Shown here in pieces: positions 8,975-16,710 of a stretch of 64,000 nucleotides of DNA. The DNA lies in assembly GCF_001513955.1 (NCBI RefSeq), contig NZ_KQ948149.1, positions 592,227-656,226 on the forward strand, given 5' to 3'. The stretch's first letter is position 1. Every line of letters begins with the position of its first letter. Origin of the DNA: Streptomyces pseudovenezuelae. Its GTDB lineage: Bacteria > Actinomycetota > Actinomycetes > Streptomycetales > Streptomycetaceae. The position numbers and the translations under genes were made by a program. The notes below the pieces were generated by a model, which was given only the letters and a program-made list of their open reading frames with translations, was not told where the DNA came from and did not search any database.

Positions 8975-9009
8975 CTTGGTTTTACCAAGTGGGAGCTTGG
9001 AAAGTCCAA
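8975..9009. promoter_or_regulatory. Two phased dyads, candidate operator for the divergent HxlR-type regulator
   Basis: Two perfect dyads lie between alaA and the HxlR-type gene: CTTGGTTTTACCAAG (8975-8989) and TTGGAAAGTCCAA (8997-9009). Their centres are 21 bp apart, about two helical turns, which suits two dimers bound on one DNA face. The half-site TTGG is common to both. They lie just upstream of the regulator start (9032) and the alaA start (8944), so binding could control both genes. Assignment to this regulator is inferred from position. Confidence 0.55.
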
Positions 9010-9031
9010 CAACTTGTCTAGACTGCGTCGC

Positions 9032-9658
9032 ATGTCACCACGCCGAAGCTACGACCAGTACTGTTCCGCGGCCCGCGCGCTCGACGCCGTGGGCGACCGC
9101 TGGACCCTGCTGATCGTCCGGGAACTGCTGTCAGGGCCGCGCCGCTACACGGACCTGCACGCCGACCTGCCCGGCGTGAGCACGGACGTACTCGCCTCCC
9201 GGCTGAAGGACATGGAGCGCGACGGCCTGACCACACGGCGCCGGCTGCCGCCGCCCGGCGCGGCCTACGTCTACGAACTCACCCCGCGCGGAAGCGAGTT
9301 GCTGCCCGTGCTCCAGGCCCTCGGTGCCTGGGGCGGGCCCGACCTCGGTGACCGCCGGCCCACCGACGCCGTACGCGCGCACTGGTTCGCGCTGCCCCTG
9401 CTGCGCTCGCTGGAGGGCGAAGGGCTCGTCGAAGTGCGGTTGGAGGAGGGGGACTTCCATCTGTACGTCGGCGCGCAGGACGGTCCCGCGTACGGCCACG
9501 GGCCGGCCCCGCGCGAGCCCGACGCCCGGCTGGTCCTGGACGCGCGGACCTGCGAGGCCCTCAGCCGGGGGGAGTTGGACCTGCCGGCCGCGGTCCGCGG
9601 CGGTCGGGTCGAGGTGACCGGGGACGGCACGATCGCCAAGCAGTTGCGCGCGGGGTGA
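9032..9658 (+). CDS. HxlR-family regulator with C-terminal sterol-carrier-like domain
   Basis: A 208-residue regulator. Residues ~5-100 form an HxlR winged helix (YCSAARALDAVGDRWTLLIV, then LPGVSTDVLASRL). The remaining ~100 residues resemble the SCP2-like extension found in longer actinobacterial HxlR proteins (LVLDARTCEALSRGEL). ATG 9032 is the first start before the conserved N-terminus. It is divergent from alaA and probably autoregulates through the dyads in between. Its gene ends in a strong hairpin. Confidence 0.85.
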   Translation: MSPRRSYDQYCSAARALDAVGDRWTLLIVRELLSGPRRYTDLHADLPGVSTDVLASRLKDMERDGLTTRRRLPPPGAAYVYELTPRGSELLPVLQALGAWGGPDLGDRRPTDAVRAHWFALPLLRSLEGEGLVEVRLEEGDFHLYVGAQDGPAYGHGPAPREPDARLVLDARTCEALSRGELDLPAAVRGGRVEVTGDGTIAKQLRAG

Positions 9659-9663
9659 ACGAA

Positions 9664-9687
9664 GAAGGCCCGCCGGAGCGGGCCTTC
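9664..9687. terminator. Hairpin terminator between convergent genes
   Basis: A perfect 10-bp stem with the arm GAAGGCCCGC at 9664-9673, a CGGA loop and its complement at 9678-9687. It starts 5 bases after the HxlR gene stop and sits between two convergent genes. Confidence 0.8.
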
Positions 9688-9705
9688 TCGACGAACGACG
9701 AACCG

Positions 9706-10518
9706 TCAGGCTCCCGGCGGCACCCGGGAGGGCCGCCCCGCGCCACGGGTCAGCGCGTACCCGCCGACCCCGGCCAGGGCCGCGAGCACACCGCCGATCG
9801 CGGTCCACACCCACCGGTCGGACCACCAGCCGGAGGACCAGCCGTCCTCGGGTTCGATGGCCGACAGGACGGCCGGGGAATCCTCGGAACCGTCGCTCTC
9901 CGCCTGGGACTTCACCGCGATGCCCGGCACCAGCGGCTCGGCCAGTGAGCCGTCCACCGCGGCCGAACCGCCGATGTCCTTGGAGTCGACCCGGACCTCG
10001 GTGCCGACCGGGAGACCCAGGTCGGCGGTGGTGAGACCGACGGCCGTCAGCCGCACGTAGTACGTGCCCGGCAGCGGGTCGTCGGCCCAGGTCTCCGACC
10101 AGGCGCGGACCGTGCGCAGGGTGCAGGCCAGCTCCACCGAGGGGGCGTCGGCGGCGGCGGTGCGGGTCTGGGCGCCGTACTGGCAGGCCTGGCGGCGGCG
10201 CAGTCCGTCGTACACGTCGACCTGCCAGCTCTGCGCGGCGTGCGTCTCGGGCAGCTTCACCGTCGCCTTCACGGTGGGGCGCTGTCCGGCGTCCGCGGGG
10301 AACGACCAGTACAGGTAGTCGCCCGTGGAGCCGCTCGCCGTGGCCGTCTGCCCCTGCTCGACCTCGGTCGCCGTACGGAAGGAGGTGCCCGCCTGGGTGG
10401 GCGCGTCACCGTCCGCCGAGGCCGAATCCGTCGGCGTCGGGGAGGAGTCGGCCGCGGCCGGTGCGACGGCCAGCCCGAGCATCAGCAGGGAAACACTCAG
10501 CGCGCGTGTGATCCGCAT
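9706..10518 (-). CDS. Secreted, membrane-anchored protein coupled to VWA protein
   Basis: A 270-residue exported protein. It has an N-terminal signal peptide (MRITRALSVSLLMLGLAVAPAAA) and a C-terminal transmembrane helix with a cytoplasmic basic tail (TAIGGVLAALAGVGGYALTRG). Between them is a ~200-residue beta-rich extracellular domain with two cysteines flanking RTVRAW-type segments (QACQYG; ELACTL) that may form a disulphide. It starts at ATG 10518, overlapping the TGA of the upstream VWA gene by one base, so translation is coupled. The two proteins share an extracellular domain plan and probably act as a complex at the membrane. Function unknown. Confidence 0.75.
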   Translation of the reverse strand: MRITRALSVSLLMLGLAVAPAAADSSPTPTDSASADGDAPTQAGTSFRTATEVEQGQTATASGSTGDYLYWSFPADAGQRPTVKATVKLPETHAAQSWQVDVYDGLRRRQACQYGAQTRTAAADAPSVELACTLRTVRAWSETWADDPLPGTYYVRLTAVGLTTADLGLPVGTEVRVDSKDIGGSAAVDGSLAEPLVPGIAVKSQAESDGSEDSPAVLSAIEPEDGWSSGWWSDRWVWTAIGGVLAALAGVGGYALTRGAGRPSRVPPGA

Positions 10519-11783
10519 CAGTTGGTCCTCCAGACCGCGACCCGCCAGCGTGACAGCCAGCCCCACAGCAGACCGGCGACGAAGCCGGCGAGGATCAGCA
10601 CGCCGAGCAGCCACCAGCCGCGCCCGAGGCCGAAGGAGGCCACGTCGCTCGCCGGGGACGGACCGTCCACGACGTCGACGGTCAGTTCGAGAGGCAGACC
10701 CGGGGTGGTCTTCACCCCGGAGGCGGCCGAGAAGGAGTTGGTGATCTGGAGGCAGACGGTCTCGGCGGGGGCGTCCTCGTCGTCGCTGTCGGCCTTCGGG
10801 TACCTGAGCCCCGTGGAGATCACATCGGTACGGCCGTTGCCCGCACCCTCCCCGCGCACGATCTCCCGGCCGTGCGCGGTCACCGCCCGCAGCAGCACCC
10901 CGTACGACGGATTCACGGCCCGGTCCGCGCCCACGCTCACCGAGGCCCGCAGCTCCTGGCCCGGGTCGACGTCCACCCGGTACCAGCGCTGCTGGGTGAA
11001 CTCCTCGCGGTCGGTGTACAGCCCGGACTTCAGCGTGGGTGCCGCGGCACAGGTGGAGGCGCCCTCGGTGGCCACCGGCGTCACCACCGGGTCGGCCGCG
11101 CGGTCCACCAACTGGTTCACCTTGTCGGTGAGTTCGTCGGCGTGCTCGACGGAGGTGTAGGTACCGCCGGTCGCCTCCGCGATGCAGCTCAGCTGCTGCC
11201 GCATCTTGGTGTTGGGGACCAGGCCGAGGGTGTCGATGGTCAGCCCGATGCCCTTGGCGGCGATCTCGCGGGCCACCTCGCACGGGTCGAGCGGGGCGCA
11301 GGTGTCCTCGCCGTCGCTGATCAGCACGATCCGCTTGGAGGAGGCGCTGTCGGTGAAGTCGCCGGCCGACTTCAGCAGGGCCGGTCCGATCGGCGTCCAG
11401 CCGGTGGGCGAGAGGGTCGCCACCTGCGTCTTGGCCTCGGTGCGGTCCAGGGTGCTGACCGGGTAGAGCTGCGCGGTGTCCTTGCAGCCTGTCTTCTGGT
11501 TGTCGCCCGGGTAGTTGGCCCCGAGGGTCCGGATACCGAGCTGGACCTCCTCGGGCGTCGCGTCCAGCACCTCGTTGAAGGCCCGCTTCGCCGCCGCCAT
11601 CCGGGTGCCGCCGTCGATGTCCGCCGTCCGCATCGAGCCGCTCACGTCGAGGACGAGATCGACCTGGGGCGCGGTGCCGCCGGTGGGTTCACCGGCTGCC
11701 GCCGCGACCGGGAAGGCGATCCCGGCCGTCAGGGCGGCGAGCAGGGCGCACACTCCTGCCGCCAGCCGTTTTCTTGTGATCAT
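10518..11783 (-). CDS. Secreted von Willebrand factor A domain protein, membrane-anchored
   Basis: A 421-residue exported protein with a signal peptide (CALLAALTAGIAFPVAAAAG) and a VWA domain from about residue 40 to 215. The metal-ion-dependent adhesion site is intact: DLVLDVSGSM supplies DxSxS, and the downstream SPTGWTPIG and VLISDGEDT match the second and third MIDAS loops. A beta-rich C-terminal part and one transmembrane helix (GWWLLGVLILAGFVAGLLWGW) follow. It is upstream of, and overlaps by one base, the coupled membrane-anchored partner. A role in extracellular protein binding is likely; the ligand is unknown. Confidence 0.85.
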   Translation of the reverse strand: MITRKRLAAGVCALLAALTAGIAFPVAAAAGEPTGGTAPQVDLVLDVSGSMRTADIDGGTRMAAAKRAFNEVLDATPEEVQLGIRTLGANYPGDNQKTGCKDTAQLYPVSTLDRTEAKTQVATLSPTGWTPIGPALLKSAGDFTDSASSKRIVLISDGEDTCAPLDPCEVAREIAAKGIGLTIDTLGLVPNTKMRQQLSCIAEATGGTYTSVEHADELTDKVNQLVDRAADPVVTPVATEGASTCAAAPTLKSGLYTDREEFTQQRWYRVDVDPGQELRASVSVGADRAVNPSYGVLLRAVTAHGREIVRGEGAGNGRTDVISTGLRYPKADSDDEDAPAETVCLQITNSFSAASGVKTTPGLPLELTVDVVDGPSPASDVASFGLGRGWWLLGVLILAGFVAGLLWGWLSRWRVAVWRTN

Positions 11784-11828
11784 CGCCGGATCCTATTGAT
11801 CAGGTGCGCCGGGCTCCAAAACGGCCGC

Positions 11829-13316
11829 TCACAGCAGGGGGTTGGGCAGCGCGGTCCACTGGTCGCCCGGTGTCCCCGGCGAGAGCCGCATCAGCGTCAA
11901 TGCCTTGGCGGGCAGCGGCTGTTCGAGCAGCGCGGCCAGATCGGGGGTGCGCGGCAGCTCCCGTACGGCCGTCTCCAGAGCCCCTCGCAACGCGGCCGCC
12001 GAACCCGCCGTACCCGCGAGGGCCCCGGCCACCAGGGAGCCGAACAGCTTGCGCCGCAGGGTCGTCACGTCGTCCGTGACGACCCGCCCGGACAGGGCCG
12101 GGACCGGGATGCCGTGCCGCGCGAGCCTCGCCGGGCTGACCCGGATGTCGGCGAGATCCCGGTAGACCAGCCGGAGCGGCGCGCCCGACTCGGACAGGAC
12201 CACCAGGAGGTTCTGGCCGTGGGCCTCCAGGGCGACGCCGAGCTCCAGGAGCCGCAGCCCGGCCGTGAGAGCCAGCCGGGCGAACTCCGCCAGCCACGCC
12301 GGGGATTCGGGCAGTTCCGTGGTGGCGAGGGCCGCGACGGGCAGCACCCGGTCGCCGTACACCTGAGGGGACTCGCGCAACACGGCCGCCAGATCGGGGG
12401 AGCCGGCCGTCACCGCCCCCAGCGTGCGCGTGAAGTGCAGGAGCCCATGCATCCGTGCGGTCAATGTCTCCGCGAACTGCGAGAGGGCCGCCGACATGCC
12501 GATCGAGTAGACGGAGATGTCCCGCACCGAGGACGTCAGCCGTGCGCTGAGCGCGGTCTTCACATGCGGTCCGCCGCCGGTCAGGGCCAGGGTGCGCAGG
12601 GACATCAACGGGTGTGCCGCGACACCCTCTGTGACGCGCCGCTTCAGCACATGCTCCGCCTGCCACGGATGCACGGGCAGCAACAGACGGTCCCCGTCCC
12701 GCATCTCCGCCGGCCACGCGCCCGTCAGCAGGCACTCACCGGCCGGCACGGGCACCAGCCCCAACCGGACCAGCGGCCGGTGCTCGGGCCCGTAGGCCAG
12801 CTGCTCGGCCACCGAGAAACCGGGCCGGGAACGGCAGTTGGGGTGGTACGGATGCCCGTCGACGATCCGCTGCTCCCACTCCCAGTCGCGCGCCGGCCAC
12901 TGCGTCGAGCGGGGCGGCTGTCCAGCCCTCGACAGCGCCAACGATGCCACGCTGTCGGCGAGTTCGGCGGCGAACTCCACCCCGTGCGGTACACCGAGGC
13001 CGGTCGTCAGGCGCGCCGGGTCGTCGTACGCCGTCCCGTCGAGCCGTACGGCCGTGACCCGGGCGGCGGTGGCGAACGGATCCAGGTGCGGGCCGTGCAG
13101 CCGGCGCCCGTCCGCGAGGCGCAGGGTCAGCCCCTCCCGGCCGGCCCGTCGCGAAGTGATCCAGGGCAGCGGCTCGTGCGTGAGCCCCCGCCACAGCCGG
13201 GACAGTACGGCCGCACGGGCGCCGGGCAGCTCGGCCGCGTACCGCGCCACGAGGTCGGGGCGCAGCACGGCCAGCTCTTCGGCGAACCGGGCCTCGGCGG
13301 CGGGGGGACGGTGCAC
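11829..13316 (-). CDS. NIS siderophore synthetase (IucA/IucC family)
   Basis: A 495-residue NRPS-independent siderophore synthetase, which adenylates a carboxylate such as citrate and condenses it with an amine or alcohol. The ATP-binding region is visible as GHPYHPNCRSRPGF (family G-H-P-x-H-P), followed by LLPVHPWQAEHV. The C-terminal active-site part carries ALEAHGQNLLVVLS and VYRDLADIRVS. It is divergent from a second NIS synthetase; such pairs cooperate in making one product. No diaminopropionate, decarboxylase or hydroxylase partner lies nearby. No iron-box sequence was recognised in the short intergenic region. Confidence 0.85.
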   Translation of the reverse strand: MHRPPAAEARFAEELAVLRPDLVARYAAELPGARAAVLSRLWRGLTHEPLPWITSRRAGREGLTLRLADGRRLHGPHLDPFATAARVTAVRLDGTAYDDPARLTTGLGVPHGVEFAAELADSVASLALSRAGQPPRSTQWPARDWEWEQRIVDGHPYHPNCRSRPGFSVAEQLAYGPEHRPLVRLGLVPVPAGECLLTGAWPAEMRDGDRLLLPVHPWQAEHVLKRRVTEGVAAHPLMSLRTLALTGGGPHVKTALSARLTSSVRDISVYSIGMSAALSQFAETLTARMHGLLHFTRTLGAVTAGSPDLAAVLRESPQVYGDRVLPVAALATTELPESPAWLAEFARLALTAGLRLLELGVALEAHGQNLLVVLSESGAPLRLVYRDLADIRVSPARLARHGIPVPALSGRVVTDDVTTLRRKLFGSLVAGALAGTAGSAAALRGALETAVRELPRTPDLAALLEQPLPAKALTLMRLSPGTPGDQWTALPNPLL

Positions 13317-13390
13317 GGGCGGACTCCTCGGGTACGACTGGTGTCACGGCGGGGCGGTGACGGCAGACATACTGATCGTCATCGCCCCAG

Positions 13391-14908
13391 ATGAACCGTA
13401 GAGAACGAGTGAACCGCGTGGATCTCCTGCCCCCGCCGGCCGGCACCGCCGTCGCACACCGCGCCGACGCGTACGCGGCGGCGCCCCTGCTGAACTGCCT
13501 GCTGCGCGAGGTCGCCGTGCCGCTCCCGGACCCCGGTGAGCGCCCGGTGTACCGGCTGCCCGGCGGGCGGCTGCTCAGGGTGCGGGGCACTCGGCGGCCC
13601 GCCGAGCCCGAGGTGCGCACGGCGGCCGGCTGGCGGCGGGTGGGGCACAGCGAACTCGTGAAGCTCGTCGCCGAGGAGCTGACCCGGCACACCGGGGTGT
13701 CCAACCACGAGCTGCCCGCCGAGATGACCGACAGCCGGGACGCGGTGGCCGCCCTGCTCACGGCCCGGGACCGGGCGACGGCCCCCGGCGACCCGTACCG
13801 GCGCTCCGAGCAGTGCCTCGTCACCGGCCACCCCCACCACCCCGCTCCCAAGGCCCGCGGCGGCGGCCCCGTCGCCGCCTGGCTGCCGTACGCCCCCGAG
13901 GCCCATGCCCGGTTCCCGCTCGTGCTGCTCGGGGTGCGCGAGGACGCCGTCGTCGAGGAGGGCGACACCTCGGCCCTCGACACACTCGGCGAGGCCCCGC
14001 CCGGCTACCGGCTGCTGCCCGCCCATCCCTGGCAGCTGGACCTGGTGAACTGCGCGGCGGCCTTCGAGGACGGCCGCCTGGTCCGGCTCGGCACGACCGC
14101 CTTCGAGACCTGGCCGACGGCCGCGATCCGCACGGTGTACGCCCCCTCCCGGGACCTGTTCCTCAAGTTCAGCCTCGACGTCCGCATCACCAACGACATC
14201 CGGCGGCTCTGGCGTCACGACCTGCTCAAACTCCGCCGTACGGATGAAGCCGTCGCGAACGCCTTCGCCGCGAGCCCCGGTTCGGCGGCCTGGCTCAGCG
14301 ACCGCGGCTACCGCACCGCCGACTTCGCCTTCGAGGAACTCGCCGTGCTGGTCCGTGACGGCCTGCGCGACCATGTGCTGCCCGGGGCGACCCCGCTGCT
14401 CGCCGCGGCCCTCGTGGAGGGCTTCGAGGGCAGCCCGCTCGATGGCACCGGGGACCCGGCGGCCTGGTGGGAGGCGTATCTGCGCGCGGTCGTCCCGCCC
14501 GTCCTCACGGCCTTCGCCGACCACGGCGTCGTCCTTGAGGCACACCTGCAGAACACCCTGGTCGCCGTGGACGCCGACGGCATGCCCGTGCAGGCGCTGT
14601 TCCGGGACGCCGAGGGCGTGAAGCTGCTGCCGGACGTCCCACGCGCGGCCGGGTGGGAGCGGCTGGTGTACTGCCTGGTCGTGAACCACCTGTGCGAGGT
14701 CGCCGCCGCCCTCGCCGAACGCCGGCCCGGCCTCGATCCCTGGCCGGCCGTCCGCCGCGAGCTGTCCCGCCACGACCTGCCCGAGGCCGCCGCCCTGCTC
14801 ACCGCGCCCACCCTGCCCGGCAAGACGAACCTGCTGCTGCGCTGGACAGGCGCGGACGGCGCGGACGCCCGGTATCTGCCGTTGCTCAACCCCCTGGCCG
14901 GCCCGTGA
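13391..14908 (+). CDS. NIS siderophore synthetase (IucA/IucC family)
   Basis: A 505-residue NIS synthetase, paralogous to the divergent neighbour. Family landmarks are TGHPHHPAPKARGG in the nucleotide-binding lobe, LLPAHPWQLDLV, the KFSLDVRITNDIRR loop, and VLEAHLQNTLVAVD with LFRDAEGVKLL in the C-terminal lobe. ATG 13391 is given; GTG 13409 (behind GAGAACGA) is a plausible alternative start that would remove six residues. Its 3' end overlaps the convergent DUF5994 gene by 23 bp. Substrate classes A, B or C cannot be separated by eye. Confidence 0.85.
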   Translation: MNRRERVNRVDLLPPPAGTAVAHRADAYAAAPLLNCLLREVAVPLPDPGERPVYRLPGGRLLRVRGTRRPAEPEVRTAAGWRRVGHSELVKLVAEELTRHTGVSNHELPAEMTDSRDAVAALLTARDRATAPGDPYRRSEQCLVTGHPHHPAPKARGGGPVAAWLPYAPEAHARFPLVLLGVREDAVVEEGDTSALDTLGEAPPGYRLLPAHPWQLDLVNCAAAFEDGRLVRLGTTAFETWPTAAIRTVYAPSRDLFLKFSLDVRITNDIRRLWRHDLLKLRRTDEAVANAFAASPGSAAWLSDRGYRTADFAFEELAVLVRDGLRDHVLPGATPLLAAALVEGFEGSPLDGTGDPAAWWEAYLRAVVPPVLTAFADHGVVLEAHLQNTLVAVDADGMPVQALFRDAEGVKLLPDVPRAAGWERLVYCLVVNHLCEVAAALAERRPGLDPWPAVRRELSRHDLPEAAALLTAPTLPGKTNLLLRWTGADGADARYLPLLNPLAGP

Positions 14909-15473
14909 CCTGAAGCCGGACCGGGTGATCGGCCCGGCCGGGTGAACCGGGCCGGTGCGGGACGGTCGCGGGCACCGCGGTGGCGGCGAGGTCGTGCCGG
15001 GTGTCCGGGGTGGCGTCGTGCCCGGTGACCGCGGCGATGAGCGCGCTCGCGGTCAGGGGCGGGCCGTCGTGGTCGGACGCGGCGGCCATCAGCCGGGCCG
15101 CCGACTCGGCTCCGGTTTCGGGCGGGATGACCAGCAGATCCCAGCGGCCGGTGCCGTAGGAGAGCAGGAGCAGTGCGTGCGGGTCGATCTCCGGGGTGAA
15201 CCAGCCGGCCTTGACGACGTGGCCGTGCACGGGAACCTTGCGCGGGATGACGGGCCAGTGCTCGGGGTTGACGGCGATGCGCGTGATGCGGCCCCACAGG
15301 GAGTCCAACGCGTCGGTCAAGGCGGGCAGTTCGCGCAGCAGATCCCGGGAACGGGGCCACCAGGCGCCGTCCAGGAGCCCGCGGGAGGCGCCGTCCGTCT
15401 TCAGGGTGAGACGCGCCGCCGGGGCTGCTACGGGCTCGGGGTGCGGCAGGGTGGGGGTCAAGATCGCCGACAT
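14886..15473 (-). CDS. DUF5994 family protein
   Basis: A 195-residue actinobacterial protein of unknown function. The family signature is LLDGAWWPRSRDLLREL followed by ITRIAVNPEHWPVIPR and VHGHVVKAGWF. A closely related gene lies 300 bp upstream on the same strand, so this is a tandem duplication. Its C-terminus is extended and disordered (about residues 150-195) compared with the paralogue. The upstream leader contains a strong hairpin. In Streptomyces such genes often sit near STAS/GAF stress regulators, as here. Confidence 0.75.
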   Translation of the reverse strand: MSAILTPTLPHPEPVAAPAARLTLKTDGASRGLLDGAWWPRSRDLLRELPALTDALDSLWGRITRIAVNPEHWPVIPRKVPVHGHVVKAGWFTPEIDPHALLLLSYGTGRWDLLVIPPETGAESAARLMAAASDHDGPPLTASALIAAVTGHDATPDTRHDLAATAVPATVPHRPGSPGRADHPVRLQVTGRPGG

Positions 15474-15488
15474 GACGCGGACCCGTCT

Positions 15489-15511
15489 CGGGCCGCCACT
15501 GCGGCGGCCCG
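15489..15511. promoter_or_regulatory. Leader hairpin before DUF5994 gene
   Basis: A 9-bp perfect stem (C89-C97 paired with G503-G511, loop ACTGC) sits about 16-38 bp upstream of the DUF5994 start at 15473. It could be a terminator for the preceding small frame or an attenuator for the DUF5994 gene. Confidence 0.4.
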
Positions 15512-15581
15512 GGTTTCATCTCTCACCGAGAACGACCCGGCGAGGAAGCCGGTGTGCGAAGTGCCCTCGGTGCTGTCGACA

Positions 15582-15755
15582 CTACTCCGCACACGGCCGC
15601 GGCGCGGGGGTCGCGGCCGCTCGGATGGGCAGCAGCCCCCGGGTGATCTCCCGGTACCGCCTCAGCGCGTGCCCGAGTTCCGCGGACGGTGCGTCGGGCT
15701 TTTCGCCCTGCCGGCCGGCGCGAAGGAGGAACCGTCGTTCCGCGAGGGCGTTCAC
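15582..15755 (-). CDS. Possible small protein (57 aa)
   Basis: A short frame on the minus strand with host-like GC3 bias: GTG 15755, stop TAG at 15582-15584. The peptide (MNALAERRFLLRAGRQGEKP to GLLPIRAAATP) is basic and helical. It begins about 20 bases after the stop of the upstream DUF5994 paralogue, so it could be in the same transcript. No clear ribosome site and no family recognised; the frame remains open upstream into the end of the DUF5994 gene. Low confidence. Confidence 0.3.
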   Translation of the reverse strand: MNALAERRFLLRAGRQGEKPDAPSAELGHALRRYREITRGLLPIRAAATPAPRPCAE

Positions 15756-15774
15756 GAGCCGGGCGGTGGCTTCG

Positions 15775-16326
15775 TCACAGCTCGTAGGGAACGGTGCCGG
15801 CGCCGCGGAACCCGGTGTCGGCGTCGTAGGACCTGACGGGGGCGTCTTGGGCTCCGCCGGAGGCGTCGATCTGTTCCGCGGTCATGAGAGCGGTCGCGGT
15901 CGACACCGGGGACGTGCTCGCGCTCGCGGCGGCCATCAGCCGGGCGGCCGAGGGGGCGGTGGTCTCCGGGGGGACCACCAGGAGGTCCCAGCGGCCCGAC
16001 GTTCCGGACAGCAGCAGGATCTTGTGCGGATCCAGCTCCGAGGTGAACCAACCGACCTTCACCACATGGCCGTTGACGAAGATCCGGTGCGGGATGACCG
16101 GCCAGTAGCGGGGGTTGACGGCGATACGGGTGATCCGTCCCCACAACGGGTCCAGTACGTCGGCCAGTCCGGGGAGCTCCTGGCTCAGGTCACGGGAGCG
16201 AGGCCACCAGGCGCCGTCCAGCTCTACCTGTCCGGGGGAGAGGGCTACGGGTTTGAGGGCGAGGCGTGCGGTCGAGGCCCTGAAGGGCACCGCGCGCGGG
16301 GAGGGATGGTGGGTGATCGCGGACAT
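15775..16326 (-). CDS. DUF5994 family protein (tandem paralogue)
   Basis: A 183-residue paralogue of the neighbouring DUF5994 protein: ELDGAWWPRSRDLSQELPGL, RITRIAVNPRYWPVIPHR and VNGHVVKVGWFTSELDPH line up with it. Both genes also share a nearly identical leader just before the ATG (GAGACGGGT followed by CGC), so the duplication included the 5' untranslated region. Function unknown. Confidence 0.75.
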   Translation of the reverse strand: MSAITHHPSPRAVPFRASTARLALKPVALSPGQVELDGAWWPRSRDLSQELPGLADVLDPLWGRITRIAVNPRYWPVIPHRIFVNGHVVKVGWFTSELDPHKILLLSGTSGRWDLLVVPPETTAPSAARLMAAASASTSPVSTATALMTAEQIDASGGAQDAPVRSYDADTGFRGAGTVPYEL

Positions 16327-16367
16327 CGTGCGAACCCGTCTCCGAACCGCTGCGCATGAACAGTTGT

Positions 16368-16399
16368 CCGGTGCCGTCGCTCACCAGGAACGGCACCGG
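16368..16399. promoter_or_regulatory. Leader hairpin before DUF5994 paralogue
   Basis: A perfect 10-bp stem, CCGGTGCCGT at 16368-16377 with its complement at 16390-16399 and a 12-base loop, lies 42 bp upstream of the start at 16326. It parallels the hairpin in front of the other DUF5994 gene in position but not in sequence. It may be a terminator for the upstream stress-regulator genes or an attenuator. Confidence 0.4.
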
Positions 16400-16482
16400 T
16401 ATCGAGGCCGGTGCGCGAAGTGCTCCCGATGAGGTCACGCTACTCCCCGAAGAGGCGGAACGTACGGCTCCGGGAGATCCCC

Positions 16483-16662
16483 TCAGGTCCGACGGCCGTC
16501 CTGCCCCGTGGAGCGACTGCTCTCCAGCCAGGACCGCGCCGGTTCGGCGGCGCTGGTGATGTCCACGGTGAGCTGGAGGCGGGTCCCTCCCTCGACCTCG
16601 GGGGAGGCGGCGCCGATACGCACGTCGGCCTGTCCGTGCGGGGGAGTTCCGGTGGGCTGCAT
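16483..16662 (-). CDS. Possible small protein (59 aa) downstream of GAF-ANTAR gene
   Basis: ATG 16662 to TGA 16483 on the minus strand, with strong G/C third positions. The peptide has an N-terminal MQPTGTPPHGQADVRIGAAS and a central EGGTRLQLTVDITSAAEPAR that would form two beta strands; it ends RRT. It starts 48 bp after the GAF-ANTAR stop on the same strand, so it is probably the last gene of that operon. No family recognised. Confidence 0.45.
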   Translation of the reverse strand: MQPTGTPPHGQADVRIGAASPEVEGGTRLQLTVDITSAAEPARSWLESSRSTGQDGRRT

Positions 16663-16710
16663 GGCGACCTCGTCCTGCGTGACGTCGCCTTCCCCGAGAC
16701 GGGACGCCGG

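Noticed and set aside
13317..13390. Iron box (DmdR-type) between the NIS synthetases
   Set aside because: No sequence resembling the TTAGGTTAGGCTCACCTAA consensus is present; only a weak GTCAC-N9-GTGAC dyad.
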